Assembly: GCF_010731655.1 (NCBI RefSeq)
Contig: NZ_AP022619.1
Span: 2,108,001-2,172,000, forward strand
Source: Mycobacterium paraseoulense
GTDB lineage: Bacteria; Actinomycetota; Actinomycetes; Mycobacteriales; Mycobacteriaceae
Length of the DNA stretch: 64,000 bases
Direction: 5' to 3'
Numbering within the stretch: the first letter of the stretch is position 1; each line of letters begins with the position of its first letter. This document shows positions 45,870-53,792 of this stretch, piece by piece. The translations under genes and the position numbers were made by a program. A model generated the notes under the pieces. That model did no database searches, was not told the DNA's origin, and saw only the letters and a list, made by a program, of their open reading frames with translations.

Positions 45870-46682
45870 CTATTGGTCGTCGGTCGTGCAAATCGGTTCG
45901 CGCGGTGACTCGCTCAGCCCGCGGAGCGCCTGCGCGCGCGTGGTGGCCGCCTCCGTCATCATCCCGATGTCGGTCCCCGCCGAGATGAACCGCAAACCCA
46001 GCCCCACGAACCGGCTGAGCAGTTCAAGGGACTTTATTCCGGCTATCCCGAGCGCCACGCCGTGACTACGGCAAGCCGCCGCGACCGATTCTACCGCACG
46101 CTGGAAATGAGGATTCTCATACTGTCCGTGGATGCCCATTTCAGCGGTCAGATCGCTCGGTCCGACGAGGATCATGTCGATGCCTTCCACCGACGCGATG
46201 GACTCGCAGGCATCGACCGCCTGCGGAGTCTCGATCATCACGGCCACGACGGTGCGCCGTTCGAGCACCTCGACCAGTTGTGGCGCCGGACGCTGCCCGA
46301 ATCCGCTGACAGCGTTGGGACCCGAAATCGATCGATGGCCGATCGGGGGAAACCGCGCGGCGTGAACGACGGATTCCGCCTCGCTCCTCGAATTAACGTG
46401 CGGGACAATCACTCCCACTGCCCCGCCATCCAGGACCCGGGCAATGACGCTGGGGTCGTGCGACGGCACCCGCACCAGACCGGATATCCCCGCCCCCAGC
46501 GCGCTCATGCAGAGCATCTGCGCGGTTTCCAACGACATGGATGTGTGTTCGAGATCGACATAAACGGCGTCGTACCCGCATGCCGCCGCAACCGCGGGAA
46601 CATCAGGGGTGCGTGAGTTGAGCAGAGCCAGGCACAGCACAAGGGGGTGTCCACGTAAGGCGTCCCGCAGCGCCGTCGTCAT
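45870..46682 (-). CDS. HpcH/HpaI-family aldolase
   Basis: A 270-residue class II pyruvate aldolase-like protein. Typical family segments are YVDLEHTSMSLETAQ near residue 40 (metal or substrate region), LVRVPSHDPSVIARVLDGGA, GVIVPHVNS, VMIETPQAVDACESIASVEG (metal-binding Glu) and ILVGPSDLTAEMG (metal-binding Asp). Members cleave 4-hydroxy-2-oxo acids into pyruvate and an aldehyde, or act on malyl- or citryl-like compounds. The ATG at 46682 gives the usual N-terminus; an ATG 12 codons earlier is possible. It heads the four-gene minus-strand unit that continues into the dioxygenase gene, and diverges from the thiolase-like gene. Confidence 0.9.
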   Translation of the reverse strand: MTTALRDALRGHPLVLCLALLNSRTPDVPAVAAACGYDAVYVDLEHTSMSLETAQMLCMSALGAGISGLVRVPSHDPSVIARVLDGGAVGVIVPHVNSRSEAESVVHAARFPPIGHRSISGPNAVSGFGQRPAPQLVEVLERRTVVAVMIETPQAVDACESIASVEGIDMILVGPSDLTAEMGIHGQYENPHFQRAVESVAAACRSHGVALGIAGIKSLELLSRFVGLGLRFISAGTDIGMMTEAATTRAQALRGLSESPREPICTTDDQ

Positions 46683-46734
46683 AGGCTCACGGTAGCCGAC
46701 CGAGAATGCGGTTTCCATCTTTCTGCGAACTGCC

Positions 46735-46762
46735 GTTATCAAGCGGGCGGCGGTGTGATAAC
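46735..46762. promoter_or_regulatory. Inverted repeat GTTATC-N16-GATAAC in the HpcH/thiolase divergent promoter
   Basis: GTTATC at 46735-46740 and GATAAC at 46757-46762 are perfect inverted copies in the 88-bp gap between divergent genes. The GATAAC copy ends nine bases before the thiolase-like ATG, so it could also be a -10 element of a nearly leaderless transcript. GATAAC also appears at 36795 and, as GATAACG, twice near 58160. Confidence 0.45.
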
Positions 46763-46770
46763 CATGAGCT

Positions 46771-47916
46771 ATGCCGCCGAATCGCGTCGCTATCGTGGGC
46801 GCAGCCCTTTCCGACTGCGGTCGAGTTCCCGATAAGACCGCCATGGCGCTGATGGCGCAGTCCTCGCGGCGCGCGGTCGTCGATGCGGGGCTGACGAAGG
46901 ACGACATCGACGGTTTCGGCGCTCATGGGACGTTGCTTCCGCCGGTCGAAGTCGGCGAGTATCTCGGTCTGCGCCCCGACTGGGTCGACGCGACCAATGT
47001 CGGAGGATCGTCGTGGGAAGTGATGGCCGGCCACGCCGCGGCAGCGATCGCGGCGGGGCAGATCGAGGTCGCCCTGTTGACGTACGGATCGACCGCGCGC
47101 TCGGACGTCAAGCGCCGGGTGCGACCATCCGCCGCCGCCATGGGCACCGGCGGCGTCCTGCAGCACGAGACGCCCTACGGCGCGACGTTGATCGCCAAGT
47201 ACGCCATGGCGGCCAGGCGACACATGATCGAATTCGGGACGACCGTCGACCAGCTGGCGGAGGTCGCCGTCGCCGCCCACGAGTGGGCGGCCATGAACGA
47301 GAACGCATTTGAGCGCGACCGCATCACCGTGGCCGAAGTGGCGGCCGCACCGATGCTGGCCGACCCGTTCACCTCCAAGCATGTGTGCCTGCGCACCGAC
47401 GGTGGTGGCGCCGTCGTGCTGGCCAGCGAGCGGGTGGCCAAGGATTGCGCGAAAGAGCCGATCTGGATTCTCGGGTCGGCCGACGCGACATCCCACGTCA
47501 GCATGAGCCAGTGGCCCGATTTCACGACCTCGGCCGCCGCACGCTCGGGCCCGCGAGCCTTCGCGCAGGCGGGCGTCGGCCCGGGTGACATCGACGTGTG
47601 CCAGCTCTACGACTCCTTCACGTCCACCGTGCTGCTGACCGTGGAGGATCTGGGCTTTTGCGCCAAGGGCGAAGGGGGGCCGTTCATCGAATCCGGTGCG
47701 CTGCGCCCGGGCGGGGCGCTCCCGACCAACACCGACGGAGGCGGGCTGGCCTCCTGCCATCCCGGTATGCGAGGGATGTTCCTCATGGTCGAGGCGGTGC
47801 GGCAGTTGCGGGGCGAATGCGGGCGGCGCCAGGTCGGCGGGGCCCGGTTGGCCTGTGTCCACGCCATGGGCGGTTTCTTCACCCACAGCGCGACGATGAT
47901 TCTCGGGAGGCAGTAG
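46771..47916 (+). CDS. Thiolase-fold lipid-transfer-protein type enzyme (Ltp/aldolase-like)
   Basis: A 381-residue thiolase-superfamily protein of the SCP2/lipid-transfer type. The N-terminal MPPNRVAIVGAALSDCG and C-terminal HAMGGFFTHSATMILG are typical. At the position of the nucleophilic Cys of true thiolases it has NVGGSSWEVM, with no cysteine. DVCQLYDSFTSTVLLTVEDL is retained. This resembles Ltp2-type retro-aldolases, which work with a DUF35 partner to remove a side chain in steroid breakdown. The DUF35 gene follows with a one-base overlap (TAGTG). An aldol-type C-C cleavage of a beta-hydroxyacyl-CoA is therefore more likely than thiolysis. Confidence 0.87.
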   Translation: MPPNRVAIVGAALSDCGRVPDKTAMALMAQSSRRAVVDAGLTKDDIDGFGAHGTLLPPVEVGEYLGLRPDWVDATNVGGSSWEVMAGHAAAAIAAGQIEVALLTYGSTARSDVKRRVRPSAAAMGTGGVLQHETPYGATLIAKYAMAARRHMIEFGTTVDQLAEVAVAAHEWAAMNENAFERDRITVAEVAAAPMLADPFTSKHVCLRTDGGGAVVLASERVAKDCAKEPIWILGSADATSHVSMSQWPDFTTSAAARSGPRAFAQAGVGPGDIDVCQLYDSFTSTVLLTVEDLGFCAKGEGGPFIESGALRPGGALPTNTDGGGLASCHPGMRGMFLMVEAVRQLRGECGRRQVGGARLACVHAMGGFFTHSATMILGRQ

Positions 47917-48320
47917 TGACGGCACCCGATCGGCCCACGGTCGACACCGACGGACAGGCCTGGTGGGCGGCCGCGCAGGACCGCAGATTGATGGTCAACC
48001 GATGCCGGTCCTGCGGTCGGGCCTCGCTGTACCCACGGCCGTTCTGCCCGCACTGTTGGTGCGAGGACGTCGAATTGGTGCCGGCCACCGGACGCGCGCG
48101 GCTGTATACCTGGAGCGTCATCCGCCAGAACGCCGCGCCCTTCGATGCCCACGTTCCGTACGTACTGGCCATGGTGGACCTCGAAGAGGGGCCACGGCTG
48201 ATGACCGTCGTCGAGGATTGCGCCATCGAAGACCTGCGCGCAGACATGGATCTGATGGTTGCCTTCCGCGAAGACGGCGACGGATTCGTCGTACCGGTAT
48301 TCCGCCCGGCACGCGCCTAA
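47916..48320 (+). CDS. DUF35 OB-fold / zinc-ribbon acyl-CoA-binding protein
   Basis: A 134-residue DUF35 protein: an N-terminal helix (DTDGQAWWAAAQDRRLMVNR), a rubredoxin-like zinc ribbon with CRSCG and CPHCW (residues 31-50), then an OB-fold (TGRARLYTWSVIRQN and following). DUF35 proteins bind CoA esters and form complexes with thiolase-fold or MaoC-type partners. A GTG at 47916 shares a base with the stop of the thiolase-like gene, strongly implying a one-to-one complex. The convergent acyl-CoA synthetase gene ends 17 bases downstream. Confidence 0.92.
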   Translation: MTAPDRPTVDTDGQAWWAAAQDRRLMVNRCRSCGRASLYPRPFCPHCWCEDVELVPATGRARLYTWSVIRQNAAPFDAHVPYVLAMVDLEEGPRLMTVVEDCAIEDLRADMDLMVAFREDGDGFVVPVFRPARA

Positions 48321-48337
48321 GCTTCGCCGGCTGCCCG

Positions 48338-49909
48338 TTATCCCCCAGTTGCGAGACGGCCGGCGAGCAAACGGCGCCGCCCGACCGATCCTTCGTCGAG
48401 CTTCGCGCGGTCGATCTTGCCGTTTGCGTTGACGGGAAGGGGCTCGTCCCACAGCACGAGTTCTTCCGGCAGTTTGTATTTCGGCAGCCCGTCGGATACG
48501 AGAGCCACGGCGACCTCGGCCAGAGTGATATCGACATCGGGTTCGAGCACAATTGCCATGGCCAGCCGCTCCCCGGTGGTGTCGTCGGCGACCGCATAGG
48601 CCGCACACTCGCGGACCCCGGCGATCCGGGACACGGCCTCCTGCACTTCGGCCGCCGGGATCTTCAGCCCGTTGCGAATCACGATGTCCTTGATGCGGCC
48701 GACGATGCGCACCCGATCGCCGACGATGTCCGCCACATCGCCGGTGCGGAACCAGTCGCCGTCGAACGCCATCTTGTCGTCCTCGGCGTCGGTGTATCCG
48801 AGGAACGTGTGCGGCCCCCTGATACAGCATTCGGCGGATTCGGCCGCGGATCCGACGCGCACGTCGACGTCGTCGAGCGCCACTCCGTCGTCGGCATGGC
48901 GCACCGCCCGCGATTCGCCCCGCAGTCCGGAGGTGCTGACCGGGGCCTCCGAGGACCCGTACGCACGCATGACGATGATGCCGAAATCGTCTTCGACGCG
49001 TTCGACGATCCGTCGGTCCAGCGTCGTGCCGCCGAGATAAACCGCGCGCAGCGGAACGGCGGCATCGCGCGCCACGGCCTCGTCGAGTATGCGGTCGAGC
49101 AGCCGGTCCGGACCGCCGTACCACGTCGCACCCGAGGTCACCAGCAGGTCGCACGTCGCCGACGGGTTCCAACGGTCCTCGAGAATCACCGGTATTGCGA
49201 GCATCGGTCCGATGAACAGCGCTTGCACGACACCGGTGACCGACGCCAGCGGGCTGATCAGAAAAATCCGGTCTTCTGAACCCAGGCCCGCCGCCGCGAT
49301 GTAGTTCGCCGACGCTTTGGCCAACGTGCTGAGCGAGTGGATCACGCCCTTGGGCCGAGACGTCGTACCCGAGGTGTAGAGCACGAAGGATGGTTCGTCG
49401 GCCGGCCGCGCCGGGCGCGGCGGATCGGCGTCCAAGCGCGCACCGGCGCCGAGTTCGATCCAATGGCACAGCCCGGATAATTCCGGCTCGGAGATCGCTG
49501 TCCAGTTCGGCGCCGCGCCGAGCCGCGCCCGGGTGCGGGTGAGAATGTCGGCGACGTGTTTGGCTCCGGCGCTACGCGGCACGAGCAGCACCATCGCATC
49601 CGCCCGCAACGCCGCGTGGACCGCGACCACCGAGTCCACGTCGTTACCGACCACCAAGACGATCGCGCTGCCCGGCACGACACCGGCGTCGGCCATGGCC
49701 AGGGCGGCCGAATCGATGCGCTTGTCCAGCTCGCCGTACGTGAGTTCGGCGCCTCGGTCCACCACAGCCGGGCGACCGGGATGCCGGGCGGCAGCGGAGC
49801 GCACCATGTCAAGCGGTTCCCCGGTCCACAAGCCGGCGATGCGGTACCGGGGCCGCAGCGCTTCGGCGCGCCGATGCGCATGCCGCAGCAATTCAGTCGG
49901 GCCGCTCAT
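48338..49909 (-). CDS. Acyl-CoA synthetase (FadD-type)
   Basis: A 523-residue ANL-family ligase. The P-loop is LYTSGTTSRPKGVIHSLSTL near residue 178 (Ser replaces the usual Gly), A5 is RAYGSSEAPVSTSGL, A7 is WFRTGDVADIVGD, A8 is RIVGRIKDIVIRNGLKIPAA and the catalytic lysine is in NANGKIDRAKLDE. The start faces the divergent SDR gene across 57 bases with an inverted repeat. It should activate a carboxylic acid of the local pathway. It is one of four such ligases in the right half, which implies several acid intermediates or substrates. Confidence 0.9.
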   Translation of the reverse strand: MSGPTELLRHAHRRAEALRPRYRIAGLWTGEPLDMVRSAAARHPGRPAVVDRGAELTYGELDKRIDSAALAMADAGVVPGSAIVLVVGNDVDSVVAVHAALRADAMVLLVPRSAGAKHVADILTRTRARLGAAPNWTAISEPELSGLCHWIELGAGARLDADPPRPARPADEPSFVLYTSGTTSRPKGVIHSLSTLAKASANYIAAAGLGSEDRIFLISPLASVTGVVQALFIGPMLAIPVILEDRWNPSATCDLLVTSGATWYGGPDRLLDRILDEAVARDAAVPLRAVYLGGTTLDRRIVERVEDDFGIIVMRAYGSSEAPVSTSGLRGESRAVRHADDGVALDDVDVRVGSAAESAECCIRGPHTFLGYTDAEDDKMAFDGDWFRTGDVADIVGDRVRIVGRIKDIVIRNGLKIPAAEVQEAVSRIAGVRECAAYAVADDTTGERLAMAIVLEPDVDITLAEVAVALVSDGLPKYKLPEELVLWDEPLPVNANGKIDRAKLDEGSVGRRRLLAGRLATGG

Positions 49910-49929
49910 GGATGTCCCTCCGATGCAAA

Positions 49930-49950
49930 TTACTGCTCTCGATTGAGTAA
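49930..49950. promoter_or_regulatory. Inverted repeat in the FadD/SDR divergent promoter
   Basis: TTACT at 49930-49934 and AGTAA at 49946-49950 are inverted around an 11-bp spacer; the centre contains CTCGATTGAG, itself a partial inverted repeat similar to the inner repeat at 39231-39244. It covers most of the 57-bp gap between the divergent genes and would affect both. Confidence 0.4.
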
Positions 49951-49966
49951 ATGTAACCTCTCACCC

Positions 49967-50833
49967 ATGCAGTCAATGACTTTCGATAACCAGGTGGCCA
50001 TCGTCACCGGCGCCGGTGGCGGGCTTGGCCGCTGCCACGCCCTCGAGCTCGCACGGCGCGGTGCCCGCGTCGTGGTCAACGACCTGGGCAGCACCGTGGA
50101 CGGCAGCGGCGCGTCGATGTCGGCGGCCCAGGCCGTGGTCGACGAGATCACAGCGGCGGGCGGCACCGCGATCGCCAACGGTGACTCGGTGGCCACCGAG
50201 GGCGGCGGCGCGGCGATCGTCGCGGCGGCGATGGACGCCTTCGGCCAAGTCGATATTCTGGTGAACAACGCGGGTATTCTGCGCGACGCGGCGTTCAAGA
50301 ACATGACCGCCGAGCAGGTCGATGCGGTCATCGCGGTACACCTTGCCGGCGCATTCAACGTGACGCGGGCGGTGTGGCCGATCATGCGGGCGCAGAATTA
50401 CGGACGAATCGTTCAGACCACCTCTGGCACTGGTCTTTTCGGCAATTTCGGTCAGGCAAACTACGGCGCCGCGAAGATGGGCCTCGTCGGCATGATGCAC
50501 GTTCTCGCCATCGAAGGCGCCCGCAACGGCATCGCGATCAATGCCATCGCCCCCATCGCACGGACGCGGATGACCGAGGACATCATGGGGGAGGCCGGTA
50601 AGGCCATGCATCCCGAGCTTGTCACTCCGGTGGTGATCTACCTGTGCCATCGGTCGTGCGATCGAACCGCGCACATCTACTCGGTCGGCGCGGGGAAGGT
50701 GTCACGGGTGTTCATCGGCGTCACCAAGGGAATCGAGGACACGTCTTTGACGGCGGAGTCGGTGGCGTCGTCGATCGACGAGATCGACGACAGCGCCACG
50801 TTCACCATTCGGGGCGGACCCACCGCGGCCTAA
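49967..50833 (+). CDS. Short-chain dehydrogenase, MFE-2 hydroxyacyl-CoA type
   Basis: A 288-residue SDR. The NAD(P) motif is VTGAGGGLGRCHALELARRG (residues 14-33), followed by VVVNDLGS, an Asp suggesting NAD preference. NNAG is near residue 100 and the catalytic Ser/Tyr/Lys are in TSGTGLFGNFGQANYGAAKM. The C-terminal extension after residue 250 and the VVNDLGSTVDGSG segment match the D-3-hydroxyacyl-CoA dehydrogenase part of peroxisomal multifunctional enzyme 2. It probably oxidises a 3-hydroxyacyl-CoA made by a MaoC- or crotonase-type hydratase nearby. Starts at 49967 and 49976 are both possible. Confidence 0.88.
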   Translation: MQSMTFDNQVAIVTGAGGGLGRCHALELARRGARVVVNDLGSTVDGSGASMSAAQAVVDEITAAGGTAIANGDSVATEGGGAAIVAAAMDAFGQVDILVNNAGILRDAAFKNMTAEQVDAVIAVHLAGAFNVTRAVWPIMRAQNYGRIVQTTSGTGLFGNFGQANYGAAKMGLVGMMHVLAIEGARNGIAINAIAPIARTRMTEDIMGEAGKAMHPELVTPVVIYLCHRSCDRTAHIYSVGAGKVSRVFIGVTKGIEDTSLTAESVASSIDEIDDSATFTIRGGPTAA

Positions 50834-50844
50834 CACGCGGCCGG

Positions 50845-51681
50845 TCAGCGACCGAAAAACTTGGGCTCACGACGTTCCGCGAACGAGGCGAGGCCCTCTT
50901 GGAGGTCGGCAGTGTGCGACACCACCTCCTGCGCCCAGGCCTCCTGCTCGAATGCGCGGTGTCGATCCGACTCCGACGACACCGACAACAACCGTTTCGT
51001 CAGCGCCAGCATCACGGTAGGGCCCGCGGCCAGCCGTACCGCGAGCTCCTCGGCGACCGCCCGGGTGTCTTCGGGTGCGGTCACGCGATTGACCAGCCCG
51101 AGCTTCTCGCAGGTGGCAGCGTCGACCGGCTCGCCGAGCATCAGGAGTTCCGTGGCCTTGCGCAGGCCCACGATTCTCGTCAACAGGTGGATGGCCCCCG
51201 AATCGGGCAGGATCCCGCGGTGCACAAACGCCTCCACGAGCTTGGCCTGCGCCGACATCACCACCAGATCGGATGCCAGCACCAAGCTGGTGCCGGCGCC
51301 CGCCGCCGTACCGTTGACAGCGGCCACCACGGGTTTGTCGCAATCCAATATCGCCGCAATCAATCGCTGCCAGCCTTGCTGGAGCATGCGAGCGATATCG
51401 CCGGGGCGCTTGTCGGAGAGGGATTTTGGTTGGGCGGCAGCGTTCGCCGCCTGCGAGGCCAAGCCCGCGCCTGCACAGAAGTGGCGATCACCGGTTGCGC
51501 TCAACAGCACGGCGCGGACGTCAGGTCCGTCGTTGGCCAGGATGAATGCATCGGTGAGCGCCTCGCGGGCCAAGGGCGACAACGAATTTCCGACATCAGC
51601 GCGGTCGATGGTGATTCGCAATACCGCGTCCTCACCGACGGCTGCCACGATGCCTGATGCTTGCTCGCTCATATCCCTCAT
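50845..51681 (-). CDS. Enoyl-CoA hydratase/isomerase (crotonase)
   Basis: A 278-residue crotonase: ITIDRADVGNSLSPLAREAL at the N-terminus, oxyanion segment RHFCAGAGLASQ near 70, NGTAAGAGTSLVLASDLVVM, then VEAFVHRGILPDSGAIHLLT. The Glu in VEAF aligns with the first hydratase Glu, and the PDSG stretch resembles isomerase-type members. The C-terminus (EGLASFAERREPKFFGR) is standard. It is a single minus-strand gene between the SDR gene (convergent, 11-bp gap) and the MaoC-like operon (divergent). An ATG at 51672 is an alternative start three codons later. Confidence 0.88.
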   Translation of the reverse strand: MRDMSEQASGIVAAVGEDAVLRITIDRADVGNSLSPLAREALTDAFILANDGPDVRAVLLSATGDRHFCAGAGLASQAANAAAQPKSLSDKRPGDIARMLQQGWQRLIAAILDCDKPVVAAVNGTAAGAGTSLVLASDLVVMSAQAKLVEAFVHRGILPDSGAIHLLTRIVGLRKATELLMLGEPVDAATCEKLGLVNRVTAPEDTRAVAEELAVRLAAGPTVMLALTKRLLSVSSESDRHRAFEQEAWAQEVVSHTADLQEGLASFAERREPKFFGR

Positions 51682-51725
51682 CCCTGCGTTAACGGCGTTT
51701 CCGCTTTTCGGGTATCTTAATTTCC

Positions 51726-52976
51726 ATGCCGGAAACCGGTCAGATTACCGACGAGGGGTTGGCCCGGTTGCGTGCCACCATCGGCATCGCGGTTCCGCAC
51801 ACTCAGCCGCCGCACTACTTCAGACCCAATGAAGACTGCTTCCGCCACGTGGCGGAGAGCTACGGCGACGCCAACCCGCTGTGGACCGACCCGGAGTACG
51901 CCGCCAAATCCGTGTGGGGCGAGTCGATCGCGCCGCCCGCGCTCGTCGGGGGCGACACCCTGATAGGCGAGGACGAGGTGACCACGCTCTCCGAGCAAGA
52001 CCGCGCGCTGACCAAGGGTGACCCGCTGCGCGGCGTCCACGCCTTCTACGCATCCTCGTCGCGCGAGTGGTGGGCGCCGCTGCGTGCCAATCATCGCGTC
52101 TTCCGGCGCAACGCTCTGGTCGCCGCGCTCGACAAGAGCAGCGAATTCGCCGATCGGGCCGTCCACGAGTGGTCGGCACAGGTGTTCCGAGACGACGAAG
52201 ACGTCATCTTGGGCGCGCAGTACCGCAACATGATCCGCACCGAGCGCAGCAAGGCGCGCGGCCGCAAGAAGTACGAGGCCGTCGAACTGAAGTCGTGGAC
52301 GCCGGACGAGATCGCCGAATTGGACGAGAGATACGCGCGCGAAACAGCGCGTGGCGCCGAACCGCGGTGGTGGGAGGACGTCTCCGAGGGTGACGACATC
52401 GGCACCTTGACCAAAGGCCCGCTGACGGTCACCGACATGGTCTGTTGGCATGTGGGGATGGGGACAGGGATGTACGGGGTGCGGCCCCTGCGGCTGGCCT
52501 GGCGGAATCGACAGCGCATTCCCCGTTTCTACACGCCCAACGAATACGGCGTGCCGGATGCGCAGCAGCGCGTGCACTGGGAACCGGAGGCAGCCCGCAA
52601 TGCGGGTAACCCCACCACCTTCGACTACGGCCGGATGCGCGAGACGTGGCTTATCCACCTGTGCACCGACTGGATGGGTGACGACGGCTGGCTGTGGAAG
52701 CTCGCCTGCGAATTCCGGCTCTTCAACTACGTCGGCGATCTGCATACCGTCACGGGGACGGTGGTCCGCAAGTATCTCGCCGACGACGATCGTCCGGCCG
52801 TCGATCTCGAGCTGGCGGCGACGAATCATCGTGGCCAGATCACGGCGCCGGGCACCGCCACGATTCTGCTCCCCAGCCGCGAACACGGCCCCGTCCGACT
52901 ACCGGATCCGCCTGGGCGGGCGACCAACCTCGCAGACCTGCTCGCCGCCGTGGCGGCACGATTCGACGAAACCTGA
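51726..52976 (+). CDS. MaoC-like double hot-dog dehydratase-family protein
   Basis: A 416-residue protein with an N-terminal MaoC/FAS1-type dehydratase hot-dog (about 30-190) and a second hot-dog in the C-terminal half (about 220-400). The hydratase-2 segment reads SYGDANPLWTDPEYAAKSVW near residue 46: the Asp and Asn are present, but the catalytic His of the usual NPLH is Trp. GESIAPPALVGG follows as in the family. The first domain may therefore bind substrate only, with the second providing any activity. It heads a plus-strand operon of six genes (to 58097). Hydration of a bulky enoyl-CoA is likely. Confidence 0.82.
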   Translation: MPETGQITDEGLARLRATIGIAVPHTQPPHYFRPNEDCFRHVAESYGDANPLWTDPEYAAKSVWGESIAPPALVGGDTLIGEDEVTTLSEQDRALTKGDPLRGVHAFYASSSREWWAPLRANHRVFRRNALVAALDKSSEFADRAVHEWSAQVFRDDEDVILGAQYRNMIRTERSKARGRKKYEAVELKSWTPDEIAELDERYARETARGAEPRWWEDVSEGDDIGTLTKGPLTVTDMVCWHVGMGTGMYGVRPLRLAWRNRQRIPRFYTPNEYGVPDAQQRVHWEPEAARNAGNPTTFDYGRMRETWLIHLCTDWMGDDGWLWKLACEFRLFNYVGDLHTVTGTVVRKYLADDDRPAVDLELAATNHRGQITAPGTATILLPSREHGPVRLPDPPGRATNLADLLAAVAARFDET

Positions 52977-52979
52977 CCC

Positions 52980-53786
52980 ATGATTTACGACAGCGTGCCT
53001 GGTCTCGCGGCAGAACAACACGGTGCGGTCTTGCAATTGAGGTTGGACCGCGAGGATCGCCGCAACGCAGTCAACGACATCATGCTCGACGCGATGATCG
53101 CGCATTTCGCCGCCGCGGGTGTCGACGAGTCCGTCCGCGTCATCAGGATCGACGCCGCGGGAGGAGACTTCTGCGCCGGGTCCGACCTGATCGCCAACAA
53201 CACCCGCTCCGAGCGGAAGCCCAGGGTGGGCAGCACACAGCGACGGCTGCCCAACAAAGCGAACCGGTTGATCCCGTTGATGCTCGAGACTCAGGTACCC
53301 ATCGTGTCCGTGGTGCGGGGCTGGGCCGCCGGGCTCGGATTCCACATCGCAATGGCCTCCGACTTCTGTGTCGCCGCCGAGGATGCGCGGTTCTGGGAAC
53401 CTTTCATGGCGCGCGGTTTCACCCCCGACAGCGGCGCGGCCTGGCTGCTGCCGCGACTGATCGGCCTGGTCCGCACCCGGCAGCTGCTGATGCTGGGCAA
53501 GGAGATCACCGGAACCACCGCTGCCGAGTGGAACATCATCCACGCCGCCGCCGCAGTCGACGAATTGGACGCCGTGGCAGACGAACTGACTGCCGCCCTT
53601 GGCGATGCGCCTACGGTGGCGCTGGGCCTCACCAAGTGGCTGCTGCACAGCGGTAACGGGCTCGACCTGGACCGTCACCTGCAGAACGAGGCGATGGCGC
53701 TCGAACTATCCAGCCGTAGTGAGGATTTCAAAGAAGGATTGGCGGCCTTCCGCGACCGACGCGAAGCAAAGTTCCAAGGGCGCTAG
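52980..53786 (+). CDS. Enoyl-CoA hydratase/isomerase (crotonase)
   Basis: A 268-residue crotonase. It has LRLDREDRRNAVNDIMLDAM, oxyanion segment GDFCAGSDLI near 62, VRGWAAGLGFHIAMASDFCV and FWEPFMARGFTPDSGAAWLL. The Glu of WEPF is at the first hydratase position and PDSG is as in isomerase-type members. It is close in pattern to the crotonase at 50845, with shared PDSGA and C-terminal EGLAAFRDRREAKFQGR. It starts four bases after the MaoC-like stop and six bases before the acyl-CoA dehydrogenase gene, clearly in one operon. Confidence 0.9.
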   Translation: MIYDSVPGLAAEQHGAVLQLRLDREDRRNAVNDIMLDAMIAHFAAAGVDESVRVIRIDAAGGDFCAGSDLIANNTRSERKPRVGSTQRRLPNKANRLIPLMLETQVPIVSVVRGWAAGLGFHIAMASDFCVAAEDARFWEPFMARGFTPDSGAAWLLPRLIGLVRTRQLLMLGKEITGTTAAEWNIIHAAAAVDELDAVADELTAALGDAPTVALGLTKWLLHSGNGLDLDRHLQNEAMALELSSRSEDFKEGLAAFRDRREAKFQGR

Positions 53787-53792
53787 ACGAAC

